A stretch of DNA of 32,926 bases from Candidatus Krumholzibacteriia bacterium (GTDB lineage Bacteria; Krumholzibacteriota; Krumholzibacteriia; Krumholzibacteriales; Krumholzibacteriaceae). Position numbers and translations under genes: made by a program. The stretch lies in the NCBI GenBank assembly GCA_025453655.1, contig JALOPX010000035.1, positions 1 to 32,926 of the forward strand. Reading direction: 5' to 3'. The first letter of the stretch is position 1. Each line of letters begins with the position of its first letter. Below are positions 7,503 to 15,568 of this stretch, piece after piece. The notes under the pieces are model-generated. The model did not search any database. It was not told where the DNA came from and saw nothing but the letters and a program-made list of their open reading frames with translations.

Positions 7503-7561
7503 AATTATTACCGAATAATTATTTAAAGAAACTTGACAGAACAGGGGATGCCGTTTATATT
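7503..7561 (+). promoter_or_regulatory. Strong promoter with AT-rich upstream element for the ribosomal-protein operon
   Basis: TTGACA (7533-7538), a 17-base spacer and TATATT (7556-7561) are nearly consensus. The 35 bases before it are almost pure A/T in a GC-rich genome, as in UP elements of rRNA and ribosomal-protein promoters. They contain a 7-bp inverted repeat (7503-7509 AATTATT, 7514-7520 AATAATT) that could also be an operator. The expected transcript start is near 7568, about 41 bases before rplM. Confidence 0.85.
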
Positions 7562-7608
7562 TGGTTACTTAATTTACGGGGCGAAGTGCGCTTTTTGGAG
7601 GGTCAGGA

Positions 7609-8040
7609 ATGCAGAAAACTACGATGTTGAAACCAGGCGAATTTGACAGGAATTGGTATCTTGTGGACGCAAGCGGGAAAACCCTCGGGAGGCTGGCCAC
7701 CAGGGTGGCCTCCATCCTCAGGGGGAAGACGAAACCGGGTTACTCGCCCCATATGGACATCGGCGATTTCATCGTGATAGTGAATGCCTCGCGCATCCAT
7801 GTCACCGGGAACAAGAAAGAGGATAAGATATACTGGAGCCACTCCGGTTATACCGGCGGGATACGGTTCACGAATCTGAAGGACAAGATGGAGAAAGACC
7901 CCACATTTGCGGTCACGAACGCAGTGAAAGGCATGCTTCCGCACAACAAACTCGGCAAAAGGCTTCTCAAGAAATTGAAGGTCTATGCGGGAGCGGAACA
8001 CCCGCATAAAGCCCAGATGCCGCAGCCGTTGGAGCTCTAG
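7609..8040 (+). CDS. rplM: 50S ribosomal protein L13
   Basis: Early-assembly 50S protein that binds 23S rRNA. It has 143 residues, the normal length. Family blocks: the N-terminal WYLVDASGKTLGRLATRVA, the segment SPHMDIGDFIVIVNAS near 44-59, AVKGMLPHNKLG near 104-115, and the C-terminal YAGAEHPHKAQMP. The start has GGAGGG upstream (7596-7601). It is the first gene of the operon behind the strong promoter and is paired with rpsI, as in most bacteria. Confidence 0.98.
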   Translation: MQKTTMLKPGEFDRNWYLVDASGKTLGRLATRVASILRGKTKPGYSPHMDIGDFIVIVNASRIHVTGNKKEDKIYWSHSGYTGGIRFTNLKDKMEKDPTFAVTNAVKGMLPHNKLGKRLLKKLKVYAGAEHPHKAQMPQPLEL

Positions 8041-8105
8041 CGGGTCCGGTCCGCCGATCCGCGAATTTTTCATGATCAATGAACCTTGCGGGAGGAGGTG
8101 AAGAA

Positions 8106-8498
8106 TTGGCAAAAGAAGTATTTCACGCTGTAGGCAGGAGAAAATCGTCCGTTGCCCGCATCTACCTTTCCGAGGGGAAGGGGAACATCATGGTCAACGG
8201 GAAATCCCTCAGTGATTACATGATGAGGGAAAGCCTCACCCTGCTCGTAAGGCAGCCTCTCAACGTGACCAACACCGAGATGAGATTCGACATCAAGGCG
8301 ACGGTGAAGGGGGGCGGCACGTCCGGGCAGGCCGGCGCGATTCGTCTCGGCATAGCAAGAGCGATACTTCTCCAGGATGAAACCCACAAGAAGGTGCTCA
8401 AGTCGGGAGGTTTCCTGACGAGGGATCCGAGGGAGAAGGAACGCAAGAAGTACGGGCAGCCCGGCGCAAGGAAGAAATTCCAATTCTCCAAGCGATAG
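8106..8498 (+). CDS. rpsI: 30S ribosomal protein S9
   Basis: Small-subunit protein whose C-terminal tail contacts the P-site tRNA. The best start is TTG at 8106: it is preceded by GGAGGAGGTG (8091-8100) at the right spacing and gives 130 residues, the usual size. The upstream ATG at 8079 would place the ribosome site inside the gene. HAVGRRKSSVARIYL is at the N-terminus, GQAGAIRLGIARAL-like helix (GQAGAIRLGIARAI) in the middle, and the tail ends in the conserved KYGQPGARKKFQFSKR, where the final basic SKR is the tRNA-contacting end. Confidence 0.97.
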   Translation: MAKEVFHAVGRRKSSVARIYLSEGKGNIMVNGKSLSDYMMRESLTLLVRQPLNVTNTEMRFDIKATVKGGGTSGQAGAIRLGIARAILLQDETHKKVLKSGGFLTRDPREKERKKYGQPGARKKFQFSKR

Positions 8499-8556
8499 GG
8501 GTGTCCATTTCACACACCCCTCTTCGGCCCCTGGTGTCCCGGAAGGGATAGGGCCG
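8497..8556 (+). promoter_or_regulatory. Structured RNA leader between rpsI and rpsB
   Basis: Two stem-loops stand in the 99-base gap. The first is AGGGGTGT (8497-8504) with ACACCCCT (8514-8521), overlapping the rpsI stop. The second is nested: CGGCCC (8525-8530) with GGGCCG (8551-8556), enclosing TCCC/GGGA (8537-8540, 8545-8548) closed by a GGAA tetraloop. No T run follows, so it is not a standard terminator. The position before rpsB suggests feedback control by S2 or an RNA processing site, which is an inference. Confidence 0.45.
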
Positions 8557-8597
8557 GTCTGACGGAGGGGTGGAGGATCAACCAGAAGGAGCGAACA

Positions 8598-9413
8598 GTG
8601 GAAGTCCAGACCAAGGACCTGCTTGAAGCCGGTGTGCATTTCGGGCACCAGACCAGGCGCTGGAACCCGAAGATGAAACCCTTCATCTTCAAAGAACAGA
8701 ACGGCATCTACATCATCGATCTGCATAAAACCCTGGAAAAACTCGAACAGGCCTGCAAGATGCTCGTCGACATAGCCGCGGAAGGCAAGACGGTTCTCTT
8801 CGTGGGCACGAAACGCCAGTCGAAGGAAAGCGTCAAGGAAGACGCCGACAGATGCGGCATGTATTATATCAACGAGCGATGGCTTGGAGGGACTCTGACC
8901 AATTTCAAGACGATCAGCCAGAGCATCAGCAAGCTGGACAACATCGAAGCGATGGAGAAGGACGGCAGGATCGAGCTGCTTTCGAAGAAGGAACGCCTCG
9001 ATCTGGAAAAGCAGAAGCAGAAGCTCATCAAGGTCCTCTCCGGCATCCGGAAGATGGAAAGAATGCCCTCCTGCATAATAGTCTTCGACACAAAGAAGGA
9101 AGCCATCGCCATACAGGAAGCAAGAAAACTCCGAATCCCCCTGATAGGGCTCGTGGACACAAACAGCGACCCGGAAGAGGTCGATCTGCCCATTCCCGCG
9201 AACGATGACGCGATCCGTTCGATCAAGCTTTTTACCAAGACGCTGTCCGACGCGATCATCGAGGGCAGATCGAGTTACCTGAAAAACAAGGAATTCATGG
9301 ATAAGAAGGGGAAGAAACCGGCCGTCGATACGGGCGAAAAAAAGGCGCCGGCCGCGAAGGAATCAGCCGGGAAGCGGGAGACGGAAGGCGAACCCGGCGT
9401 TGAGCGGGGATAG
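8598..9413 (+). CDS. rpsB: 30S ribosomal protein S2
   Basis: Small-subunit protein at the head-body junction, needed for S1 docking. It has 271 residues from a GTG start preceded by AGAAGGAG. MEVQTKDLLEAGVHFGHQTRRWNPKM opens the conserved core, and NERWLGGTLTNF, the coiled-coil insert at about 108-150 and GLVDTNSDPEEVDLPIPANDDAIRSI are all present. Residues about 234-271 are a Lys/Glu/Ala-rich tail beyond the family core, probably disordered. As usual, tsf follows. Confidence 0.98.
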   Translation: MEVQTKDLLEAGVHFGHQTRRWNPKMKPFIFKEQNGIYIIDLHKTLEKLEQACKMLVDIAAEGKTVLFVGTKRQSKESVKEDADRCGMYYINERWLGGTLTNFKTISQSISKLDNIEAMEKDGRIELLSKKERLDLEKQKQKLIKVLSGIRKMERMPSCIIVFDTKKEAIAIQEARKLRIPLIGLVDTNSDPEEVDLPIPANDDAIRSIKLFTKTLSDAIIEGRSSYLKNKEFMDKKGKKPAVDTGEKKAPAAKESAGKRETEGEPGVERG

Positions 9414-9436
9414 AACAGTTTTCGGAGGAAAGATAG

Positions 9437-10039
9437 ATGGAAATTACACCAAAGCTGGTTAAAGAACTCAGGGAGATGACGAACGCAGGGATGATGGATT
9501 GCAAGAAAGCCCTGCAGCAGTCCGGCGGCGACATGGGCGAAGCGGTAAAATTCCTTCGCGAAAAGGGCCTTTCTTCGGCTGCGAAGCGCTCTCACAGGGC
9601 CGCCAACGAAGGCAAGGTATTCTACTACCTTCACAGCAACGAGAAACTCGGCGTGCTTCTCGAATTGAACTGCGAAACGGATTTCGTCGCCAGGACCCAG
9701 GATTTCATCGAGCTCGGCAGGAATCTGGCCATGCAGGTCGCTGCGGCGAACCCGATGGTCGTTCTCAGGGAACAGATACCCGCGGATATTCTGGCCGGAG
9801 AGAAGGAGATATACAGAAATCAGGCCCTTCAGTCCGGGAAACCCGAGAAAGTGCTCGATAAAATCATTGAAGGCAAGCTCGAAAAGTTCTACCATGAATC
9901 AGTGCTTCTCGAGCAGCCGTTCATAAAGGACGACAAGATCACGGTCGAGGATCTCATAAAGGAGACGATAGGCAAGCTCGGGGAGAACATCATCGTGAAG
10001 CGTTTCGTCCGTTTTCAGCTGGGAGAGGAAATATCCTGA
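9437..10039 (+). CDS. tsf: Elongation factor Ts, short form
   Basis: Nucleotide exchange factor that recycles EF-Tu. The N-terminal UBA-like domain (residues 1-53) has the signature LRExTNAGMMDCKKAL, and the core contains the conserved LNCETDFVART (residues about 75-85). At 200 residues it lacks the second core subdomain and long coiled coil of the 283-residue E. coli protein and resembles the short type known from Thermus. It starts with ATG behind CGGAGGAAAG. A strong hairpin and T run separates it from pyrH. Confidence 0.97.
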   Translation: MEITPKLVKELREMTNAGMMDCKKALQQSGGDMGEAVKFLREKGLSSAAKRSHRAANEGKVFYYLHSNEKLGVLLELNCETDFVARTQDFIELGRNLAMQVAAANPMVVLREQIPADILAGEKEIYRNQALQSGKPEKVLDKIIEGKLEKFYHESVLLEQPFIKDDKITVEDLIKETIGKLGENIIVKRFVRFQLGEEIS

Positions 10040-10061
10040 ACGGCGGAATTTCAGAAATAGG

Positions 10062-10113
10062 ACGGTAATGCGAAACATCCGGCGCAGGAGACTACCGTTT
10101 CCTGCGCTTTTTT
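10062..10113 (+). terminator. Intrinsic terminator, possibly conditional, between tsf and pyrH
   Basis: GCGCAGGA (10082-10089) pairs with TCCTGCGC (10100-10107), followed by six T (10108-10113). The pyrH start is only 15 bases after the T run, so pyrH and the genes after it need read-through or another promoter. A preceding segment, ACGGTA (10062-10067), is perfectly complementary to TACCGT (10093-10098) in the terminator loop and could compete with or stabilise the stem. Confidence 0.75.
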
Positions 10114-10128
10114 ATGGAAGGAGTGCCG

Positions 10129-10842
10129 ATGAGCCGGCGTCCGGAGATAAAGAGGCTTCTCCTCAAGGTAAGCGGAGAGGTATTCGGCGGTGTGGAACAG
10201 TGCATCAGCCTCGAGATGGTTGAGGATTTCGCGAAGGAACTCAGCGAAGCGCACGATACGGGGGCGCAGATAGCCGTGGTGGCGGGGGGAGGGAATATCC
10301 TGCGCGGATCGATGCTGAGCGGGAGGGCGGTCCACAGGATCTCCGCCGATTACATGGGCATGCTGGGAACCGTGATAAACGCACTTGCCCTCCAGGGAGC
10401 GCTCGAGCAGATGGGCGTCGAAGCGCGCGTCATGACCCCCTTCGCCGTGGGGCAGGTGTCGGAAAGATTCATAAGGAGAACGGCGCTCATGCATCTCGAC
10501 GAAGGGAGAATACTGATTCTCGCCGGCGGCACCGGGAATCCGTATTTCACGACCGATACCGCGGCGGCCCTGAGGGCGGCCGAGATCGAGGCCGACGTGC
10601 TCATGAAGGGGACGAAGGTAAGGGGAATTTACGACAGGGATCCCGTCAGGAATCCGGAAGCGCAGATGCTGAGGGAGGTCACCTTCTCCGAAGTTCTCAG
10701 GGATGACCTGCGGGTCATGGACGGAACGGCCGTCGCCCTTTGCAGGGACAACAACATCCCGATCATAGTTTTCAACATCCGGGAAAAAGGAAACCTGAAA
10801 AAAGTCCTGACAGGAGAGGAAATCGGGACACTGGTAACGTGA
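10129..10842 (+). CDS. pyrH: Uridylate (UMP) kinase
   Basis: Phosphorylates UMP to UDP. This is the hexameric amino-acid-kinase-fold enzyme that bacteria regulate with GTP and UTP. It has 237 residues from the ATG at 10129, which has AAGGAG (10118-10123) five bases ahead. The ATG at 10114 lies in the terminator T run and is unlikely to be used. KRLLLKVSGE at the N-terminus is the phosphate-binding loop, GGGNILRG near 50-57 and DYMGMLGTVINALALQ bind UMP, and GGTGNPYFTTDTAAALRA and KGTKVRGIYDRDP form the ATP side. Confidence 0.97.
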   Translation: MSRRPEIKRLLLKVSGEVFGGVEQCISLEMVEDFAKELSEAHDTGAQIAVVAGGGNILRGSMLSGRAVHRISADYMGMLGTVINALALQGALEQMGVEARVMTPFAVGQVSERFIRRTALMHLDEGRILILAGGTGNPYFTTDTAAALRAAEIEADVLMKGTKVRGIYDRDPVRNPEAQMLREVTFSEVLRDDLRVMDGTAVALCRDNNIPIIVFNIREKGNLKKVLTGEEIGTLVT

Positions 10843-10854
10843 GGAGGCGTCATC

Positions 10855-11418
10855 ATGGACAAGCTTGAGGAAATCATTGTCGAAACCCGCGAACACATGA
10901 AGAAATCGATCGAGGCTGCGGAGGCGGAGCTGGCGTCGGTCCGGACGGGCAAGGCGTCGTCCACGCTTCTTGACAGCATCAAGGTGGACTACTACGGTTC
11001 GATGGTGCCTTTGAGACAGATAGCCAACATCGCCATCCCCGATCCGAAACTGATAACCGTGCAGCCATGGGAGAAAACCACCACCGCCGACATAGTCAAG
11101 GCCATACTCGCGTCCAATCTCGGGCTGAATCCGCAGAGCGACGGCAATTTCATACGGATACCCCTTCCCGCGCTCACCGAGGAAAGAAGGCACGATCTCG
11201 TGAAGACCGTGAAGCACATAATCGAGGAAGGCAGGATCGCCATAAGGAATGTCCGCCGGGACTCCAACGAAAAACTCAAGAAGCTCGAGAAAAGCCACGA
11301 AATCTCCGAAGACGAAATTCACCGTTATCAGAAGAAAATCCAGGATATGACCGACAGTTCGATCAAGGAGATCGACATGGTTTCCGAAGTCAAGGAAAAG
11401 GAAATCATGGAATTCTAG
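10855..11418 (+). CDS. frr: Ribosome recycling factor
   Basis: Splits post-termination ribosomes together with EF-G. It has 187 residues, standard for the family (185). The three-helix bundle and small domain II are recognisable: LASVRTGKASSTLLDSIKVDYYG (residues about 25-47), PLRQIANIAIPDPKLITVQPWEK, and the helix LTEERRHDLVKTVKHIIEEGRIAIRNVRRDSNEKLKKLEK. GGAGG sits ahead of the ATG, 12 bases after pyrH, so both are on one transcript. Confidence 0.98.
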   Translation: MDKLEEIIVETREHMKKSIEAAEAELASVRTGKASSTLLDSIKVDYYGSMVPLRQIANIAIPDPKLITVQPWEKTTTADIVKAILASNLGLNPQSDGNFIRIPLPALTEERRHDLVKTVKHIIEEGRIAIRNVRRDSNEKLKKLEKSHEISEDEIHRYQKKIQDMTDSSIKEIDMVSEVKEKEIMEF

Positions 11419-11447
11419 TTCGCGTCCGGCGGACCTCCGGGGGGCAA

Positions 11448-12218
11448 ATGCGCGACGAGATCGACAGCGAGATAGAGGATCTGAAGAACAAGCCGGGGCT
11501 TCCGCACCATATCGCCATCATAATGGATGGAAACGGCAGGTGGGCGAGCAAAAGGAAACTGCCGAGGATAGCGGGGCACAAGGAGGGGCGGGAATCGGTC
11601 AGGACCGTCGTCAGGACATGCGCCAGGCTCGGCATACCGGTGCTTTCGCTTTATACATTTTCACTCGAAAACTGGCAGAGGCCCCGCCGTGAAGTGCAGA
11701 GCCTGATGACGTTCCTCAGGAACGTCCTTAAAACCGAATATCTCGAGCTGGACAAGAACAACATCAGGCTGAGGGCGATGGGAAGGCTCGACCTTCTGCC
11801 CGGCGTTACGATGAAAACGCTTCAGGAGACGATCGACAGGCTTGCGTCGAACGACGGCATGATTCTCAATCTTTGCCTCAGCTACAGCGGGCGGGCCGAG
11901 ATAGCCGATGCGGCGAAAAAACTCTGTATGGACGTTCGTTCCGGAAAGGTCGATCCCGAAGCGGTGGACCAGGAGATATTCAGCAGGTACCTTTACTCTC
12001 CGGACCTCCCGGACCCCGATCTTCTGATAAGAAGCAGCGGTGAGCTTCGGGTGAGCAATTTTCTCCTCTGGCAGATCGCCTATTCGGAAATATTCGTCAC
12101 GGACGTGCTCTGGCCGGATTTCAGGGAAGAGCATCTGGTCGCGGCCATAAGGGATTATATGGGACGTGAGAGAAGATTCGGCCGGATAAAGAAGGCCGGC
12201 GGGGAATTGCATGGATAG
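11448..12218 (+). CDS. uppS: Undecaprenyl pyrophosphate synthase (cis-prenyltransferase)
   Basis: Adds isoprene units to FPP to make the lipid carrier for peptidoglycan and O-antigen. It has 256 residues from ATG 11448, preceded by GGGGGGC. A longer open frame starting at 11067 overlaps frr and is not real. AIIMDGNGRWA holds the catalytic D27. GHKEGRESVRTVVRTC, LYTFSLENWQRP and the C-terminal SGELRVSNFLLWQIAYSEIFVTDVLWPDF match the cis-prenyltransferase blocks; the latter appears as RSSGELR rather than the usual RTSGE. Its 3' end overlaps cdsA by 8 bases. Confidence 0.97.
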   Translation: MRDEIDSEIEDLKNKPGLPHHIAIIMDGNGRWASKRKLPRIAGHKEGRESVRTVVRTCARLGIPVLSLYTFSLENWQRPRREVQSLMTFLRNVLKTEYLELDKNNIRLRAMGRLDLLPGVTMKTLQETIDRLASNDGMILNLCLSYSGRAEIADAAKKLCMDVRSGKVDPEAVDQEIFSRYLYSPDLPDPDLLIRSSGELRVSNFLLWQIAYSEIFVTDVLWPDFREEHLVAAIRDYMGRERRFGRIKKAGGELHG

Positions 12219-13089
12219 ACCTGGCGATAATGTCGGAGCCGCATCCGCCACGGCAGGGAGCCCCGATTCCCTTCCGCGGCGCCTGCTCATGGCCGCGATA
12301 TTCATTCCATGCCTTCTTCTGATCGCGAGGCGCGGAGGAATCTATTACCTGGTGCTGATAGACCTCATCCTGCTCGTCGGGCTCTACGAGTTTTACGGCA
12401 TGATGCAGGCCAAGGGGCTTTCACCCTACAGGGTGATAGGCATGCTCTCCGGGATCGCGATCCCGTGGTACATCTTCTATCAGCAGGGGATTTATGCGAA
12501 CTTCCTTCTGAGCCTGATCTTCACGGGCATCATGGCCATGGAACTGTTCAGAAGGGAAAAAGGGCTTGCCGTATACCACATCTCGGTGACCGTATTCGGT
12601 GTCTTCTACATCGCGTGGCTCGGAAGCCATCTCCTCCTGCTCAGGGAACTGCCCCATCTCGTGGGACTGGATTATTCGGCGGGCTTCGGATTCGTCGTCA
12701 TGGCGTTCGCGCTGACATGGTGTTACGATACGGGAGCGTACACAGTGGGGCGCCTGATCGGAAGGCACAAACTGTGCCCGGCGATATCTCCGGGAAAAAC
12801 GGTGGAGGGGGCGGTCGGCGGCATGATATTCTCGGTCGCCGGAATAATGATAGTCAGGGCCCTGCTGACTCCTTTCCTCAGCGTGATCGAAGCGTGCCTG
12901 CTGGCCGTCGGCTCTTCGATCATAGGGCAGATCGGGGATCTCGTCGAATCTATGCTGAAAAGGGACGTCAGGATAAAGGATTCGTCCGGGACGATACCGG
13001 GGCACGGGGGAGTCCTCGACAGGTTCGATTCCCTTCTTTTCACGGCGCCGATGATTTATTATTCGCTGAAATATTTCATTCTTGACTGA
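12211..13089 (+). CDS. cdsA: Phosphatidate cytidylyltransferase
   Basis: Makes CDP-diacylglycerol from phosphatidate and CTP, the entry to all phospholipids, in the inner membrane. It has 292 residues and about eight hydrophobic segments spread over 28-275. The family signature is at the C-terminus: SMLKRDVRIKDSSGTIPGHGGVLDRFDS, with the lysine, aspartates and PGHGG-x-x-DR that bind metal and substrate. The ATG overlaps the uppS stop, as often seen in this cluster. The order uppS-cdsA-dxr-rseP is the common bacterial one. Confidence 0.97.
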   Translation: MDRPGDNVGAASATAGSPDSLPRRLLMAAIFIPCLLLIARRGGIYYLVLIDLILLVGLYEFYGMMQAKGLSPYRVIGMLSGIAIPWYIFYQQGIYANFLLSLIFTGIMAMELFRREKGLAVYHISVTVFGVFYIAWLGSHLLLLRELPHLVGLDYSAGFGFVVMAFALTWCYDTGAYTVGRLIGRHKLCPAISPGKTVEGAVGGMIFSVAGIMIVRALLTPFLSVIEACLLAVGSSIIGQIGDLVESMLKRDVRIKDSSGTIPGHGGVLDRFDSLLFTAPMIYYSLKYFILD

Positions 13090-13104
13090 AAAGGCACGAT
13101 CATC

Positions 13105-14253
13105 TTGAAGAGGGTTGCAATACTCGGGTCGACCGGTTCGATAGGGAGGGCGGCGCTTGAGATCGCGAGCGCGGGGCGCGGCGATATCGAGATAGTGGGG
13201 CTCTCCGCCGGCGGCAACATCGACGAACTCGCTAAACAGCTTCAGCTATTCCCGCGCGCCGCATTCACGCTCGGACAGGACGACGATATGACGAGGATGG
13301 CCTCGCGGCACCCGTCCCTGGCATCGAGATCGCGCGGGACGGGGCGGAAGGGGATCGAGGCGCTCATAGTGGAGACCGGGCCGGATCTCGTGGTGAACGC
13401 CCTGGTCGGCATAGCAGGGCTCGGGCCGACGGTGACGGCGCTCGAGGCCGGATGCGCCGTGGCCCTCGCGAACAAGGAAACCCTCGTGTCGGGCGGCAGG
13501 ATCGTCATGGAAATCGTCCGGGACCGCCCGGATATGATCATTCCGGTGGACAGCGAGCACTTTTCCCTTTCCAGGTGCCTTTGCGGCAACAGGGCCGATA
13601 CGATAGAGCTGGTTTTGACCGCATCCGGAGGTCCGTTTTTCAACAGGGATCGGCGGGAACTGGAAAAGGTCACAGTCGAAGAGGCGTTGAATCATCCCAC
13701 GTGGAGGATGGGCAGGAAGGTGACGATCGACAGCGCCAACCTTCTCAACAAGGGCATGGAGGTCATAGAGGCTCACTGGCTTTTCGGCTTCGGGCTCGAT
13801 TCGATAAAGGTCGTCATACATCCGCAATCGATCGTGCATTCGCTCGTGCGGATGCGGGATGGTTCATTTCTTGCACATTTAGGGCCGGCCGACATGAAGC
13901 TCCCGCTGATGAGCTCGATGTATCATCCGGAGATCAGGGAATTCCCGTGGGAAAATCTCAGGATCGAGGATATCGGAAGGCTCGATTTCATTCCTCTCGA
14001 CGAGGGGAAATTCCCTGCCTTCGGGCTGGCCATGGCGGCCGCGAGGGCGGGAGGAACCGCCCCCGCCGTCCTTAACGCGGCCGACGAGGAGGCCGTATCG
14101 GCATTTCTTTCTGGAAGGATAGGGTTCCTGGAAATTACCGACTGGATAGAGGAGGCTCTCGGGGCGCATGAATGCCGCGATCCGCGTTGCGTGGAGGATG
14201 TGATGGATGCGGACAGGCGGACAAGGGAATTCCTGAGGGCCAGGCACGGCTGA
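13105..14253 (+). CDS. dxr: 1-deoxy-D-xylulose 5-phosphate reductoisomerase
   Basis: Converts DXP to MEP with NADPH, the committed step of the non-mevalonate isoprenoid pathway that feeds uppS. It has 382 residues. VAILGSTGSIG (4-14) is the NADPH-binding turn, ANKETLVSGG follows, and PVDSEHFSLSRCL (with the metal-binding D and E of the DSEH motif), TIDSANLLNKGMEVIEAHWLFG and HPQSIVHSLVRMRDGS are all intact. The start is TTG at 13105, which gives the exact family N-terminus MKRVAILGSTG. It lies 15 bases after cdsA. Confidence 0.97.
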   Translation: MKRVAILGSTGSIGRAALEIASAGRGDIEIVGLSAGGNIDELAKQLQLFPRAAFTLGQDDDMTRMASRHPSLASRSRGTGRKGIEALIVETGPDLVVNALVGIAGLGPTVTALEAGCAVALANKETLVSGGRIVMEIVRDRPDMIIPVDSEHFSLSRCLCGNRADTIELVLTASGGPFFNRDRRELEKVTVEEALNHPTWRMGRKVTIDSANLLNKGMEVIEAHWLFGFGLDSIKVVIHPQSIVHSLVRMRDGSFLAHLGPADMKLPLMSSMYHPEIREFPWENLRIEDIGRLDFIPLDEGKFPAFGLAMAAARAGGTAPAVLNAADEEAVSAFLSGRIGFLEITDWIEEALGAHECRDPRCVEDVMDADRRTREFLRARHG

Positions 14254-14278
14254 TCAATCCGGATGTAATGGAGGATTT

Positions 14279-15564
14279 ATGCTGCTTACCATCGTCGCTT
14301 TCCTGTTCGTTCTGAGCGTGGTCATTATAGTACATGAGCTGGGTCACTTCCTGGTGGCGAAGATGAACGGGATATATGTGATCACGTTTTCGATAGGTTT
14401 CGGCCCGAAACTGCTGAAACTGCGCTTCGGCGAGACCGAATACGCGATTTCTGCCCTGCCTTTCGGCGGCTACGTCAAGTTCGCCGGGGAGAACGAGACG
14501 GACGATTCGGGAGACGGCAAAACGAACGGGAACGTTTCGGAAGCCCAAATCCCAACGCTTTGCTCGCGCTTGTGCTGTACATCCTAAGCATCTGGATCCA
14601 GGGGATATTCGTCAGGGATTCGGATAACGTGATCAGCAGCGTGGTTGACGGCTCGCCGGCCCAGGAAGCCGGCCTGGAGCGGGGGGACGTCATACTGGAG
14701 ATCAACGGCAGGGAACTTGAGGGGGGCTCCCTGATAAGCGATATGGTGACCTATGAGGAAAACGTGAGTGCGACCTTCAAGGTTCTGAGAAACGGGGACA
14801 CCCTGGGGGTTTCCATGACTCCGCGGTGGAACGAGGAGGCCGGGCGGCTCGTGCTCGGCATTCATTCGGCTTCGCCCGCGAGGATCGGCGATGTCAAGAA
14901 GGACAGTCCCGCGTACAAGGCCGGGATACGCAGCGGAGCGAGAATCGCGGCCATCAACGACACGACCGTTTACACATATCTGGAAGTCGCCGAGAAGATT
15001 TACGCCAGGAACGGCATCCCGATGAAATTCACCTGGGAGCAGGACGGGAAGGTCCAGTCGGCCGTTATCAGCCCTGTTTCGATGGACGCCCCCTCGGAAG
15101 GGGAGAAACTGGACGTTGTGAAGGTGGGGGCGATCGGGATAGGAGAATATTACGAGAAGGTCGGGGTATCGTTCGGAAAGGCCGTTGTCTACGGATCGAG
15201 GGCCTTTTACAACCTTTTCGAGGCCATAATGGATTTTCTCGGAAAGCTCGTAACCGGAAAAGCCACGGTAAGGGCGGTCGGCGGGCCGATCAGGGTCGGC
15301 GTCATGGCCGGAGACATGGCCAGATGGGGATTCAGCTACCTGATAAATTTCCTTGCATTCTTCTCGATGAATCTCGCGATCTTCAACCTGCTGCCGATAC
15401 TTCCGTTCGATGGGGGGCATTTCGTGCTGTTTCTCTTTGAAGCGGTGACCGGGATAAAGCCGGGGGCGAAACTGCAGAACATAATGATGCAGGCGGGATT
15501 CATCCTCCTTGTAGCGCTTATGGCCGGGATACTGTTCCTGGACCTTTTCAACCTGTTCAGGTAG
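14279..15564 (+). pseudogene. rseP: RseP-type site-2 zinc metalloprotease, disrupted by frameshift and internal deletion
   Basis: Intramembrane protease for regulated proteolysis and signal peptide clearance, expected after dxr. The first frame (14279-14587) has HELGH of the zinc site in the first membrane helix and the FGGYVKFAGEN loop, then runs off after about codon 85. The second frame (open from upstream through 14560 to 15564) resumes with NALLALVLYILSIW (from 14554), the second transmembrane segment. It continues with two PDZ domains (VVDGSPAQEAGLERGDVI and VKKDSPAYKAGIRSGARI) and the second zinc motif LPILPFDGG near its end. The conserved F-x-x-K-P-x-W-x-R ... A-G-P-x-x-N stretch between them is missing; only F-R-K-P-K is readable in a third frame at 14535-14549. 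Either a real inactivating deletion or an assembly/consensus error. Start ATG has GGAGG. Confidence 0.85.
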
Positions 15565-15568
15565 CAGG

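Noticed and set aside
11067-11447. Upstream extension of the uppS reading frame
   Set aside because: It lies over frr in another frame. The family N-terminus and the ribosome site fit the ATG at 11448.
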